Shown here: one piece after another, positions 15,812 through 24,437 of the stretch | How positions within the stretch are numbered: the first letter of the stretch is position 1 | How the letters are laid out: the number at the start of each line of letters is the position of its first letter | DNA from: Chryseobacterium taichungense | GTDB lineage: Bacteria > Bacteroidota > Bacteroidia > Flavobacteriales > Weeksellaceae | DNA length: 64,000 nt | Reading direction: 5' to 3' | Assembly: GCF_900109935.1 (NCBI RefSeq) | Contig: NZ_FOBV01000006.1 | Location: forward strand, 257,463-321,462 | The notes under the pieces: generated by a model | The model's input: the letters and a program-made list of their open reading frames with translations, nothing else | Told to the model about the DNA's origin: nothing | The model's database searches: none | Program-made: the position numbers and the translations under genes

Positions 15812-17564
15812 TATGCAGTTTGTCATTCTGAATACAGAACGCCGTTCTGAGAAGGATAAGGAAGAATCTAAATTAAAAATAGATTCCTTTTTTCGTAATG
15901 CCAGATATTTCATTTTGTTATTTCTCAGCCTCAACCTTATTCTTAGTCTTACTTCATGCGGCGTAAGAAAATCCATAAAACACCTTCCTGATGTACAACA
16001 ATATTCTCTTGAGATTCCAGAAGTGCATAAAATCAACGACTCAACATTTAGCTTTCATGAAAATTATTTAACGAAAAACAGACAAGGCCTCTGGGAATTG
16101 TATGTTAAAGGAAATCCATTGCAGTTAGGTTATAATAACGGAGCTTTAACACAAAGTCTGATGCAGAAGCAGGAAAAAATCTTCTTTTCAAAAGTTGAAG
16201 GTTTTGTTCCTTCAAAGTTTAAACAAAATTTGTTGAGAGGTTTTCTGAAATGGTATAACCGTAAAATGTATCTTAATGTAAGAGAAGACTATCAGGCAGA
16301 ACTTTACGGATTGTCCCGGTATTCCTCTGATGAATATAATTTTATCGCGCCAAAATATCTCCGCAATCTCTATCTGCACGGTGCTCACGATATCGGCCAT
16401 GCGATGCAGGATTTAATGATGGTAGGCTGCACATCATTGGCTGTATGGAACGAAAATACAGAAGACGGAGAGCTGCTGATCGGGAGAAACTTTGATTTTT
16501 ATGTGGGAGATGATTTCGCAGAAAATAAATTGGTTGAATTTGTAGAGCCTGAAGATGGAATTCCTTATATGTCCGTCGCGTGGCCGGGAATGATCGGAGT
16601 GGTTTCAGGAATGAATAAAGAAGGGATTACTGTTACAATCAACGCCGGAAAATCTAAGATTCCGCTAACGGCTAAAACACCTATTTCTCTTGTAACAAGG
16701 GAAATTTTGCAGTATGCTACAACTATTGACGAAGCGATTGCCATTGCAAAAAAAAGAAAAGTTTTTGTTTCGGAATCTATTCTGGTAGGAAGTGCGAATG
16801 ATAAAAATGCGGTAATCATTGAGGTTTCTCCGGGTAATTTTGGAGTGTACAAGGTTGAAAATACAAGCAAGGTGTTTTGCACCAATCATTTCCAGTCGGA
16901 GGCTTACCAAAATGATAAAAGAAACAAGAAACATATTTTGGAGAGCCATTCCGAATACCGTTACGAAAAGCTACAGGAACTTTTACAGGAAAATAAAAAG
17001 CTCAATCCCGAAAAAATGGCCGCTATTTTAAGGGATAAGTCAGGACTGAAAGGCAAAAAAATTGGATACGGCAACGAAAAAGCAATCAATCAGTTGCTGG
17101 CACATCACGCGGTGATCTTTTCTCCTCAGAAAAAGCTTGTCTGGGTTTCTGCTAATCCTTATCAATTAGGAGAATTTGTATGTTATGATTTGAATGAAAT
17201 TTTTTCTGATAAAAGACTGGAAAACGAAAAATTTTCAAAATCTGAATTAAATATTCCGAAGGATCCTTTTTTAGATTGTAAAGAATATGAAAATTACGAA
17301 CAGTACAAAATGATGAGCTCAAAAGTAAATAAAGCTATTGATGGAGAAGAAACTATTACAGATGATTTTATTCCATACTATCAATCTTTAAACCCTGATT
17401 TCTGGCTTGTTTATTATCAGGCAGGAAAATATTATTTCAATAAGAAAGAATATTCTAAAGCAAAAACTGAATTTGAAACAGCTTTAGCTAAAGAAATCAC
17501 TACAATTCCGGACAGAAAAAATATAGAAAAATATTTGCATAAAGCAGTTAATAAATTGAAATAA
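15801..17564 (+). CDS. C45-type acyl-CoA:6-APA acyltransferase-like lipoprotein with TPR tail
   Basis: The 587-residue product has a hydrophobic helix ending in the lipobox LTSC (Cys53), so it is probably an outer-membrane or periplasm-facing lipoprotein. The Ntn-hydrolase motif MVGCTSLAVWNE puts the likely autocatalytic nucleophile at Cys210, followed by GRNFDFYVGDD. A TPR-like pair of helices (YYQAGKYYFNKKEYSKAKTE) lies at the C-terminus. Acyl or amide transfer in pigment assembly is a reasonable guess. The frame opens with GTG 15801 or ATG 15813. Residues about 6-35 are read through a dispersed repeat, so the true start is uncertain; it could even be a later TTG. Confidence 0.8.
   Translation: MRNNMQFVILNTERRSEKDKEESKLKIDSFFRNARYFILLFLSLNLILSLTSCGVRKSIKHLPDVQQYSLEIPEVHKINDSTFSFHENYLTKNRQGLWELYVKGNPLQLGYNNGALTQSLMQKQEKIFFSKVEGFVPSKFKQNLLRGFLKWYNRKMYLNVREDYQAELYGLSRYSSDEYNFIAPKYLRNLYLHGAHDIGHAMQDLMMVGCTSLAVWNENTEDGELLIGRNFDFYVGDDFAENKLVEFVEPEDGIPYMSVAWPGMIGVVSGMNKEGITVTINAGKSKIPLTAKTPISLVTREILQYATTIDEAIAIAKKRKVFVSESILVGSANDKNAVIIEVSPGNFGVYKVENTSKVFCTNHFQSEAYQNDKRNKKHILESHSEYRYEKLQELLQENKKLNPEKMAAILRDKSGLKGKKIGYGNEKAINQLLAHHAVIFSPQKKLVWVSANPYQLGEFVCYDLNEIFSDKRLENEKFSKSELNIPKDPFLDCKEYENYEQYKMMSSKVNKAIDGEETITDDFIPYYQSLNPDFWLVYYQAGKYYFNKKEYSKAKTEFETALAKEITTIPDRKNIEKYLHKAVNKLK
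15820..15905. repeat. Dispersed TGTCATTCTGAA-type repeat overlapping a gene start
   Basis: The segment starts TTTGTCATTCTGAATACAGA, contains AAGGAAGAATCT paired with AGATTCCTTT, and ends near TTCGTAATG. It looks like a full palindromic copy of the family seen at 14150 and 25909. It supplies the first coding residues of the C45-type lipoprotein before its signal sequence. Confidence 0.6.
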
Positions 17565-17789
17565 GCTTTACGATATTTTGAAATTAAATCATTCTTGTTT
17601 TGGTTGTTTTTATTAACTGAATTTTTGTTAGAATTTTTATTTTGTAATCTATAAGCTTGTTTTAACAAATTAAATACCTAGAAAAGTATTGTATTTTACG
17701 TATTTTTAACTATAATTATGATTTTATTGATAAAAATTTGTTTTTGATTAGATTTATTATTTATATTCGTTTCCTTAAATTGTTAATGA

Positions 17790-18884
17790 ATGAGAAAAAT
17801 CTACTTGCTGTATTTATTTTGTTTTCTGACTATATTTTCCTGTAAAAGCGATGAGAAAATCGAAAGCATAGAAACTGAAAGTTCTTTTGTTAATTTTAAT
17901 ATTGATGCAGTTCCGTATGCAAAATTATCAACGTATATGTTTTTTACAGGAGATCTGAAAAATCTGCAACCTAATACCAAAGTTATTCCTTATGAACCTG
18001 CCAGTTCATTGTTTACAGATTATGCTTTAAAAAAGAGATTTATCTGGATGCCAGGAGGTACGAAGGCAAATTATGACGCAGATGATAAAATATTAAATTT
18101 TCCTGTTGGCACCGTTCTTATAAAAAACTTTTATTACAGTACGATACAACCGGGAAATGCTACGAAAATCATTGAAACACGTTTAATGATCAAAAAATCA
18201 ACTGGTTGGATTTTTGCAGAATATCTCTGGAATGATGCTCAGACAGAAGCAGAACTTGTAACCGGAGGAAATTTTGCAAGCGGAAGCTCTAAAAATATTT
18301 CATTTAAAAAGGAAAACGGGGAAATCATTACTACCGATTACAGAATTCCTTCAGAAACCGAATGTCTTGCCTGTCATAAATTAGATAATAAACCAATTCC
18401 GATCGGTGTAAAACCTCAAAATATAAACGTAACTTACAATTATCCTAATGGGATTAAAAATCAATTACAAAAATTGGTAGAAGAGGGTTATCTGCAAAGT
18501 TATCCTTCCAACATTACTTCTACCGTGAACTATAAAGATACCAGCAAACCTTTGGATATTCGTCTGAGATCTTATCTTGATATCAACTGTGCCCATTGTC
18601 ATCAGGACAACGCAAGATGTGACTACCGGGCCATACGTTTAAGCTTCAGTCAGACATCAAACCTGACCAAATTGGGTGTTTGTTTAACGGCAGATGAGCC
18701 ACTTAGCCCAACTTTAGAAAGAATTATTACACCTGGAAATCCTGCCAAATCGGTGATGCATTTCAGATTGAGCTCTATCAATGAAAATAACAGAATGCCA
18801 CTGCTGGGAAGAACCATCGTACACGATGAGGGTGTTGAACTTTTAACACAATGGATTTCTTCATTAAATCAAACTTGTCCATAA
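17790..18884 (+). CDS. SO2930-family di-haem c-type cytochrome lipoprotein
   Basis: The 364-residue protein has a lipoprotein signal ending in IFSC (Cys18). It carries two haem-binding CXXCH motifs, CLACH at 192-196 and CAHCH at 267-271. The layout of an N-terminal beta-rich region followed by two haem motifs fits the SO2930 family (TIGR03806). The electron partner is unknown. It precedes a T9SS-secreted FG-GAP protein by 29 bases, so the two may be one unit. Neither has an obvious part in flexirubin synthesis, and they sit exactly between the plus and minus halves of the pigment locus. Confidence 0.87.
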   Translation: MRKIYLLYLFCFLTIFSCKSDEKIESIETESSFVNFNIDAVPYAKLSTYMFFTGDLKNLQPNTKVIPYEPASSLFTDYALKKRFIWMPGGTKANYDADDKILNFPVGTVLIKNFYYSTIQPGNATKIIETRLMIKKSTGWIFAEYLWNDAQTEAELVTGGNFASGSSKNISFKKENGEIITTDYRIPSETECLACHKLDNKPIPIGVKPQNINVTYNYPNGIKNQLQKLVEEGYLQSYPSNITSTVNYKDTSKPLDIRLRSYLDINCAHCHQDNARCDYRAIRLSFSQTSNLTKLGVCLTADEPLSPTLERIITPGNPAKSVMHFRLSSINENNRMPLLGRTIVHDEGVELLTQWISSLNQTCP

Positions 18885-18913
18885 ATAATTAATAATAACA
18901 AAACTTTTAATTC

Positions 18914-20926
18914 ATGAAAAAAATATTCCCCTTTTTTGTATTGTTATTGAATAGCGCATGGGTGGCTGCACAATTGACCTGTGCCACAGCAGCTACTATA
19001 GATATAGGAACAACTACCGCCCCGAATGTTACGGGCGATGCACCCGCAACAGCCTGCTCATTAGGCGCCCCCGGAACAAAAGGTTTGTGGTATAAATATA
19101 CGCCTACACAAAATAAGACAATTAAAGTTGTTACTTCAGCTGCAGGGCAAAGTGTTGATACACGTCTGATCGTATTTACGGGAAACTGTGGTAATCTAAG
19201 TTGCATTGCGGCAAACGATGATTATACAGGAGCATTTTCTCAGGTAACCTTTAATGCAGTTGCAGGGACAACTTATTATATTGTATTTGATAATAAATTC
19301 TCTTCATTAGGTTTTAATATTACACTTTCCGAAGTGGTGGCTGTTCCGGACCGTTTGTCTTTTGTAGCGCAACCGGTATCTGTAGCCGGAACTTATAATA
19401 ATTGTGTTGTAGATATGAATGCGGACTATCTTGATGATATTGTCTCTGTAGTAGATGCTACGCACGTTGTAATTTCTTATCAATTGCCTGGTGGCGGCTT
19501 TAATAATGTATCTTATACGGTTCCTTCTACGATCATAACCCCTTCGTGGAGCATTGCAGCGGGAGATTATGATAACAATGGTTTTAACGATCTTATCTAT
19601 GGTTCTGGTAGCGGAGTTGCTTTTTTAAAGGCTAATTCTACCGGTACGGGATTCACTTCCGACAGAAAATCACAATCGTTTTTGGTACAGAGAACCAATT
19701 TCGTAGATATCAATAATGACGGAAGGCTGGATGCTTTTGTTTGTGATGATAATGCGCCAAACAGATATTATATAAATGATGGCACAGAGATGAATCATAA
19801 TCAGGGTGGATTAGGAGATTTCCCATCCGGAGGGAATTACGGTTCTATATGGATCGATTATGATAACGACGGAGATATGGATCTATACATAGCGAAATGT
19901 AGTGGAGGAGGCTCAGGACCCGGAGGAAATATTGATGAGCTTCACCGAAATAATGGTAACGGAACTTATACGAATGTTGCAGCTGCCGCAAATATGGCAA
20001 ATCCTACTCAGACATGGTCTTCTGCATGGGGAGATTTCAATAATGATGGCTGGATGGATGCAGTGGTAGGAATCAATTCTACAAGCAATGGTTTGAGTAG
20101 AGTGATGAAGAATAACGGTGACGGAACATTTACAGATAAATCGGCAGGTTCAGGCTATGATACTACAAATGCACTAAGTAGAGAATATGTAGCGCATGAT
20201 TTTGATAATGACGGATTCTTAGATGTGCTGGGAGCAGGAAGTAACATTATGTTTGGCAATGGTGATTTTACATTTACACCCAATCCTACACCTTACAATC
20301 TCGGCTACTATGATCGTCCTATCGGGGATTTAAATAACGACGGATTCCTGGATATTCAGAATGGAAATGTCATCATGATGAATGTCGGAAATACAAATAA
20401 ATGGCTGAAAGTAACTCTGAAAGGAACCCAGAGTAACAAAAACGGGATCGGTGCCAGGGTGGAAATATATGGGTCATGGGGGAAACAAATCAGAGATGTA
20501 CAAAGTGGAACCGGATTTGGAAACATGAGTACATTGAATGTTCATTTCGGAATTGGTCAGGCTACAGCCATTACAAAAGTTATTGTAAGATGGCCTTCAG
20601 GAGTGGTGGATGTGATAAATAATGTGACACCAAACACAACCCTGAATGTTGTCGAAGGATCATTCCTGAATACAAAAGAAGTACAGGAAGCCCAAGAGAT
20701 GCTTACCATATATCCTAATCCTGCACATGATATGGTGTATTTTAAATCTCAGAAAGATTTTATTCCGGTTGAAGCTAAAATATATGATCTTACCGGAAGA
20801 CTTGTATTACAAACTAAAATTGAACGCGATTCAATTTCTGTAAAAGAACTTAATGCAGGGAACTATATGCTGGTTTTAACAGACAAAAATGGAAAAATAC
20901 AGTCACAGAAATTAACGGTAAAATAG
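18914..20926 (+). CDS. T9SS-exported FG-GAP/ASPIC-UnbV repeat protein
   Basis: The 670-residue secreted protein has a signal peptide (MKKIFPFFVLLLNSAWVAAQ). A beta-sandwich-like domain (to about residue 140) is followed by FG-GAP/VCBS calcium-binding loops such as DYDNDGDMDLY, DFNNDGWMDAV, DFDNDGFLDVL and DLNNDGFLDIQ. An ASPIC/UnbV segment (GIGARVEIYG to VIVRWPSGVVDVI) comes next. The C-terminus is a type A Por sorting domain (LTIYPNPAHDMVYF ... YDLTGRLV), which directs export by the type IX system and cell-surface attachment. A surface adhesin or binding role is inferred. A terminator follows. Confidence 0.9.
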   Translation: MKKIFPFFVLLLNSAWVAAQLTCATAATIDIGTTTAPNVTGDAPATACSLGAPGTKGLWYKYTPTQNKTIKVVTSAAGQSVDTRLIVFTGNCGNLSCIAANDDYTGAFSQVTFNAVAGTTYYIVFDNKFSSLGFNITLSEVVAVPDRLSFVAQPVSVAGTYNNCVVDMNADYLDDIVSVVDATHVVISYQLPGGGFNNVSYTVPSTIITPSWSIAAGDYDNNGFNDLIYGSGSGVAFLKANSTGTGFTSDRKSQSFLVQRTNFVDINNDGRLDAFVCDDNAPNRYYINDGTEMNHNQGGLGDFPSGGNYGSIWIDYDNDGDMDLYIAKCSGGGSGPGGNIDELHRNNGNGTYTNVAAAANMANPTQTWSSAWGDFNNDGWMDAVVGINSTSNGLSRVMKNNGDGTFTDKSAGSGYDTTNALSREYVAHDFDNDGFLDVLGAGSNIMFGNGDFTFTPNPTPYNLGYYDRPIGDLNNDGFLDIQNGNVIMMNVGNTNKWLKVTLKGTQSNKNGIGARVEIYGSWGKQIRDVQSGTGFGNMSTLNVHFGIGQATAITKVIVRWPSGVVDVINNVTPNTTLNVVEGSFLNTKEVQEAQEMLTIYPNPAHDMVYFKSQKDFIPVEAKIYDLTGRLVLQTKIERDSISVKELNAGNYMLVLTDKNGKIQSQKLTVK

Positions 20927-20953
20927 AACACACTAAGATTAATTAAAATAATT

Positions 20954-20986
20954 ACTGCAAGGTCAAATGGCTTTGCAGTTTTTTTT
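20954..20986 (+). terminator. Intrinsic terminator after the FG-GAP gene
   Basis: ACTGCAA (20954-20960) pairs with TTGCAGT (20973-20979) around a 12-base loop, followed by a run of eight T residues (20979-20986). It lies 27 bases after the stop codon of the T9SS gene. Confidence 0.8.
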
Positions 20987-21156
20987 AATTAAAACTTGTT
21001 TAAACTAATTTCAGAATTTTAAAGTTTTCAAAAGAATAAAAATCGAAGATTTTTTTAAGCTATTGTAACCTTTTTCATTTGTAATTATCAACTTTAAATA
21101 AAAGTTGAGCTTCCCTTTTGCAACTTTTGCGGTTATATAAAAGTTTAAACAGCCAT

Positions 21157-22329
21157 TTAATCATTTTCAGGACTTACCTTACTTAAAAAAAGAAAAGTAG
21201 CAATCCCAGAAATTATTGACATGGTGACAGACAATATGGCACTGCCGATGAGGTATTGCAGTAGATTATTTTTTACCAGTTCAAAATTCAGATCCTGGCT
21301 CAGGATATTGCTGTTTCCGCCGACAAATGGTGCGCCTAAAAACAAAGAAGCGGCAATAATAAAGGGTATAAAAGGGGGCAGGCTTACATTTGAAGCCACA
21401 AAAGCCAATACTTTATTCAGCTTAAAAAGTACAGCTAAAGAAATAGTTAAAAGCGTATGGAATCCCCAAAAAGGAGAAAACCCTATAAACACACCCAGCG
21501 CAATGGAAAATGCTTTCGTACGGTTACTGCCATCACTTTCCAGAACATCTTCCTGTATGAAATTTTTAAAGCTTTTTTTTTTGAAATTATTCACAAAGTT
21601 ACGCGGAATAATGTACAGTAAAGTAATCGTTACCAGGATCGTATTAAGAATACTGATTCTGGTAAAATCCTTAAATGGCCTGAAATGAGATACTCTTTCT
21701 GCAGGATCATACAATACTTTTACAGGAACATTTTTTACCGGAATATGCCTCCATGCTGTCCGTACAATGATTTCAATCTCAAACTCAAATTTCGGGGTAA
21801 AATATTTTCTGGGTATTTTATGTAAAGGATAAAGCCGGTACCCTGATTGGGTATCCTGCAATTTAATTCCGGTTTCAAACCAAAACCAAAAGTTGGAAAA
21901 ACGATTTCCGAAACTACTTTTCTTAGGAATTCCGTCCTGAGACATATTTCGGTTTCCTATGAGAAGTACATCTTCCTTTTCATGAGATAAAGCTTCTGCA
22001 AAAACAGGAATATCATCAGGATAATGCTGCCCGTCCGAATCAATTGTGATGGCGTAGCTGTATCCTAACTTTTCAGCTTCTCTAAAGCCTGTTTTCAAAG
22101 CATTTCCTTTCCCTCTGTTTTGGGGTAGATGAATTACCTGTATCTGAACATAATCTTTTAAAATAACAGGTGTAGAATCTGTAGAACCATCATTCACAAC
22201 AACAATATTTTCAGTGTATTCCAAAACACCGTCAATTACTCTTCGCAGCGTTTTTTCATTGTTGTAGGTAGGAATTAAAACGCAGATCTTTTTTTCGGAA
22301 ATTACATTCTGTACTTCAGCGAATGTCAT
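21157..22329 (-). CDS. GT2 glycosyltransferase fused to DUF2062
   Basis: The 390-residue protein has an N-terminal family 2 glycosyltransferase domain (VLIPTYNNEKTLRRVIDG, VVVNDGSTD, TIDSDGQHYPDDI, about residues 17-105). The C-terminal half is a DUF2062 membrane domain (ALGVFIGFSPFWGFHTLL, about residues 280-385). GT2-DUF2062 fusions are a regular member of flexirubin loci. A role in moving or decorating the pigment is possible, but the sugar donor and acceptor are unknown. It starts four bases after the preceding gene of the minus-strand unit. Confidence 0.85.
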   Translation of the reverse strand: MTFAEVQNVISEKKICVLIPTYNNEKTLRRVIDGVLEYTENIVVVNDGSTDSTPVILKDYVQIQVIHLPQNRGKGNALKTGFREAEKLGYSYAITIDSDGQHYPDDIPVFAEALSHEKEDVLLIGNRNMSQDGIPKKSSFGNRFSNFWFWFETGIKLQDTQSGYRLYPLHKIPRKYFTPKFEFEIEIIVRTAWRHIPVKNVPVKVLYDPAERVSHFRPFKDFTRISILNTILVTITLLYIIPRNFVNNFKKKSFKNFIQEDVLESDGSNRTKAFSIALGVFIGFSPFWGFHTLLTISLAVLFKLNKVLAFVASNVSLPPFIPFIIAASLFLGAPFVGGNSNILSQDLNFELVKNNLLQYLIGSAILSVTMSIISGIATFLFLSKVSPEND

Positions 22330-22333
22330 TATT

Positions 22334-22810
22334 TTACTTTAAACTGGCTTTTTCAGCAGCTGTCATTGTTTTAGATTGTGCCGCAAATCGTTTTACATAA
22401 TTTTTTAGCGACCCGCTCTGTTTATTATAATTATTAAGAATGAAATTTTTATCATCTTTCAGACTTCCCCGATATCCCACGATTTTCGGAATATTTTCCT
22501 GAACACTCATTCTGATAACACGAAGCTCTATATTATTCGGATTGCTTTTTACAAGACTTTCAAGATTCGTAGCGCCTGATTTTACCAGCGCTTTTCTGTT
22601 TTGTTTGGTGATTTTAGCTTCCATAATTTTGGCAGCTGCTTTATAACCTTGTATCACAACATCAGAGCTTGATGCTTTGTCCGCAGTATTTATAAATGTT
22701 TCTGTATTAGCATTTGACAAATTGGCTTTGGCGTAGCTTTCTCTCAAAGATTCGAGGCCCGGTTGAAAAAAAAGCAGGATAGCAGCTATCAATGAAAAGA
22801 TAAACTTCAT
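22334..22810 (-). CDS. Exported helical protein of unknown function
   Basis: The 158-residue protein begins with a hydrophobic signal-like helix (MKFIFSLIAAILLFFQPG) and continues with charged helices rich in Lys, Asn and Ala. I do not recognise the family. Its ATG overlaps the dehydratase stop codon as ATGA (22807-22810), so it is translationally coupled to the dehydratase and followed directly by the GT2 gene. Position suggests a periplasmic accessory role in pigment handling. Confidence 0.7.
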   Translation of the reverse strand: MKFIFSLIAAILLFFQPGLESLRESYAKANLSNANTETFINTADKASSSDVVIQGYKAAAKIMEAKITKQNRKALVKSGATNLESLVKSNPNNIELRVIRMSVQENIPKIVGYRGSLKDDKNFILNNYNKQSGSLKNYVKRFAAQSKTMTAAEKASLK

Positions 22811-23187
22811 AATGTCAGTTTTTTATAGTTAACTGACATTTTTAATGCAATAGTCTCGCCAAATGAAGTGATATTTTTTACTTTCACCTCTTCTTCGGTT
22901 TGGGTAATATCCAATTGTAAGGTAAGATCCGGCGTTTCAAAAGGATTGATAATCGCCATGAACTTTACATTGGAAGCAGATTTTAAAAATAAATTTAAAC
23001 CGGTAAATTCTTCAGAAAGTTCCTTCACGATCTGCATCATGCAAACTCCTGGAGTTACCGGATTGCCAGGAAAATGTCCTTTGAAAATGTCATGATCTTT
23101 GTTCAGCGAAATATGCGCCGTAAAGCTGCCGTTTTCTGTCTGTTCGTAAGATTGCAAAGTATAAAAATCTGTAAGAATAGTCTGCAT
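22807..23187 (-). CDS. FabZ/ApeI-like 3-hydroxyacyl-ACP dehydratase
   Basis: This 126-residue hotdog-fold protein contains the dehydratase signature GHFPGNPVTPGVCMMQIVKE (about residues 37-56), with the catalytic His38. The acidic partner expected in FabZ (GVLILE) reads Gln52 here. It would remove water after ketoreduction to make the conjugated double bonds of the polyene. Two further hotdog proteins (34993 and 35568) are of a different, ApeP-like type, so this is probably the main dehydratase. It lies five bases after the broken porin gene. Confidence 0.87.
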   Translation of the reverse strand: MQTILTDFYTLQSYEQTENGSFTAHISLNKDHDIFKGHFPGNPVTPGVCMMQIVKELSEEFTGLNLFLKSASNVKFMAIINPFETPDLTLQLDITQTEEEVKVKNITSFGETIALKMSVNYKKLTL

Positions 23188-23191
23188 AAAA

Positions 23192-23794
23192 TTATTTTTT
23201 CATGTTAAATGTATAATATACTCCGGCCTGGAAAGTCACATTTGAATGGTCATTATAGAAAGTGTAAACCGGAATAAAGCCTTTTTTTACTCTTGCTTCA
23301 ACTCCAAAATTATTGGTAATGTCAACTCCTATACCCGCCGTAATGCCAAGATCAACTTCATTGGACGCTTCAAAGTTTTTCTGTTCAACCAAGAAGTCCA
23401 TTGTTGGGCCTACATGGATATTAAATTTATTAAAATAAAATTTATTCACGATTTGAAATCCAATATAAGAGGCGGTAATGGTCTGTCCATTCCAGTTATT
23501 GATATTAGTATTAAGTTTTTAGCCTTGTCTTGAATAGTTGATTTCCGGCTGTAAAGCATAAAATTTAGCAAAGCGGATATTTCCGAACAACCCAATATAA
23601 AAATCTGTTTTATTCTTAAAATCCATGTTGGCTTCCTCACTATTTGAATAATCAAAATCCATGTAAGAATACCACTGTGCTTTATTTGTAAAATGTGAGA
23701 AATTGGCGCCGGCCCTGATTCCGGGATTAAAAGTTACCTGAGCAAAAGAAAGTCCTGAAATTATGAACGCCAGTAAAAATAATGCTTTTTTCAT
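23192..23794 (-). pseudogene. Outer-membrane beta-barrel (porin-family) protein, interrupted by an in-frame stop
   Basis: Reading from ATG 23794, a signal peptide (MKKALFLLAFIISGLSFAQ) leads into a PorT-like beta-barrel sequence (FNPGIRAGANFSHF, LQPEINYSRQG). A TAA stop interrupts it at 23519-23521. The same frame then continues without further stops (KLNTNINNWNGQTITASYIG) to a typical barrel end, YYTFNMKK, at 23192. The whole frame is 201 codons, normal for the family. One base change would restore it, so it is either a recent nonsense mutation or a sequence error. Its place in the pigment run suggests an outer-membrane role for the intact form. Confidence 0.8.
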
Positions 23795-23801
23795 GTGAGA
23801 T

Positions 23802-24437
23802 TTATTCGTTTTCGGTTATTTGAAATAGTTTTATGTTTATTTTAAAGTCTTTGTGCTGAAGATTCAAACTGTCCGCGAAGATATGTTTTTTTGCATCAAA
23901 TGTAAAGTCGATTTTTTCCTTATTGTTTTTCGTGTAAATGATTTGTTTCATCAAACCATCTTCTTTGTTAAAAAACAGATAATACGCTTTTTTATCAATC
24001 TTTGACAGATAAATTTTTTGATTTTCGTTTTCAAAACTTTCTGTTACAGGATATTTCTGTCTTAAAAGTTCCTGAAAATCATTCTTTAAAAAATTAATGA
24101 CAATTTTTTTGTCTAAATCCGGCAAGACATAATTTAACTTAAAATCATTCTCCGAAATTTCAAAATCAATCAATTTGTTTCCAAAATCCGATGTTAATAC
24201 AACGCGATGAGCCGATTCATTAATTTTTTTTAATATCAAAATTCCGCTGACATGGTTTTTGTAAATATCCATCTGACATTTATAGACATAATCTTCATTA
24301 GATGAAAAATAAAGATTTTCAACGGTTTTTTTTGAATTTAAAACAGGCTTTGCACCTTCAAGCTTATAAGATTTGCATGAAATAAATGATATGAAAATCA
24401 GGCTATAAACTAAATTCTGAAGCAGCAATCGGCGCAT
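23802..24437 (-). CDS. Lipoprotein of unknown function in the pigment locus
   Basis: The frame opens at TTG 24461, but ATG 24437 gives the better start: MRRLLLQNLVYSLIFISFIS followed by the lipobox Cys. The roughly 211-residue product would be a lipoprotein with a beta-rich mature part (FSSNEDYVYKCQMDIYKNH, KKAYYLFFNKEDGLMKQIIY) that recalls LolB/LolA-like lipid-handling folds. It overlaps the end of the LolA-like gene by 35 bases, so the two are translated together. Together they may move the hydrophobic pigment or a lipoprotein to the outer membrane; this is inferred from gene order. Confidence 0.75.
   Translation of the reverse strand: MRRLLLQNLVYSLIFISFISCKSYKLEGAKPVLNSKKTVENLYFSSNEDYVYKCQMDIYKNHVSGILILKKINESAHRVVLTSDFGNKLIDFEISENDFKLNYVLPDLDKKIVINFLKNDFQELLRQKYPVTESFENENQKIYLSKIDKKAYYLFFNKEDGLMKQIIYTKNNKEKIDFTFDAKKHIFADSLNLQHKDFKINIKLFQITENE

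Noticed and set aside
23192..23449. Separate small barrel gene starting at ATG 23449
   Set aside because: It is in the same frame as the upstream part and lacks a signal peptide; it is the tail of the interrupted gene.
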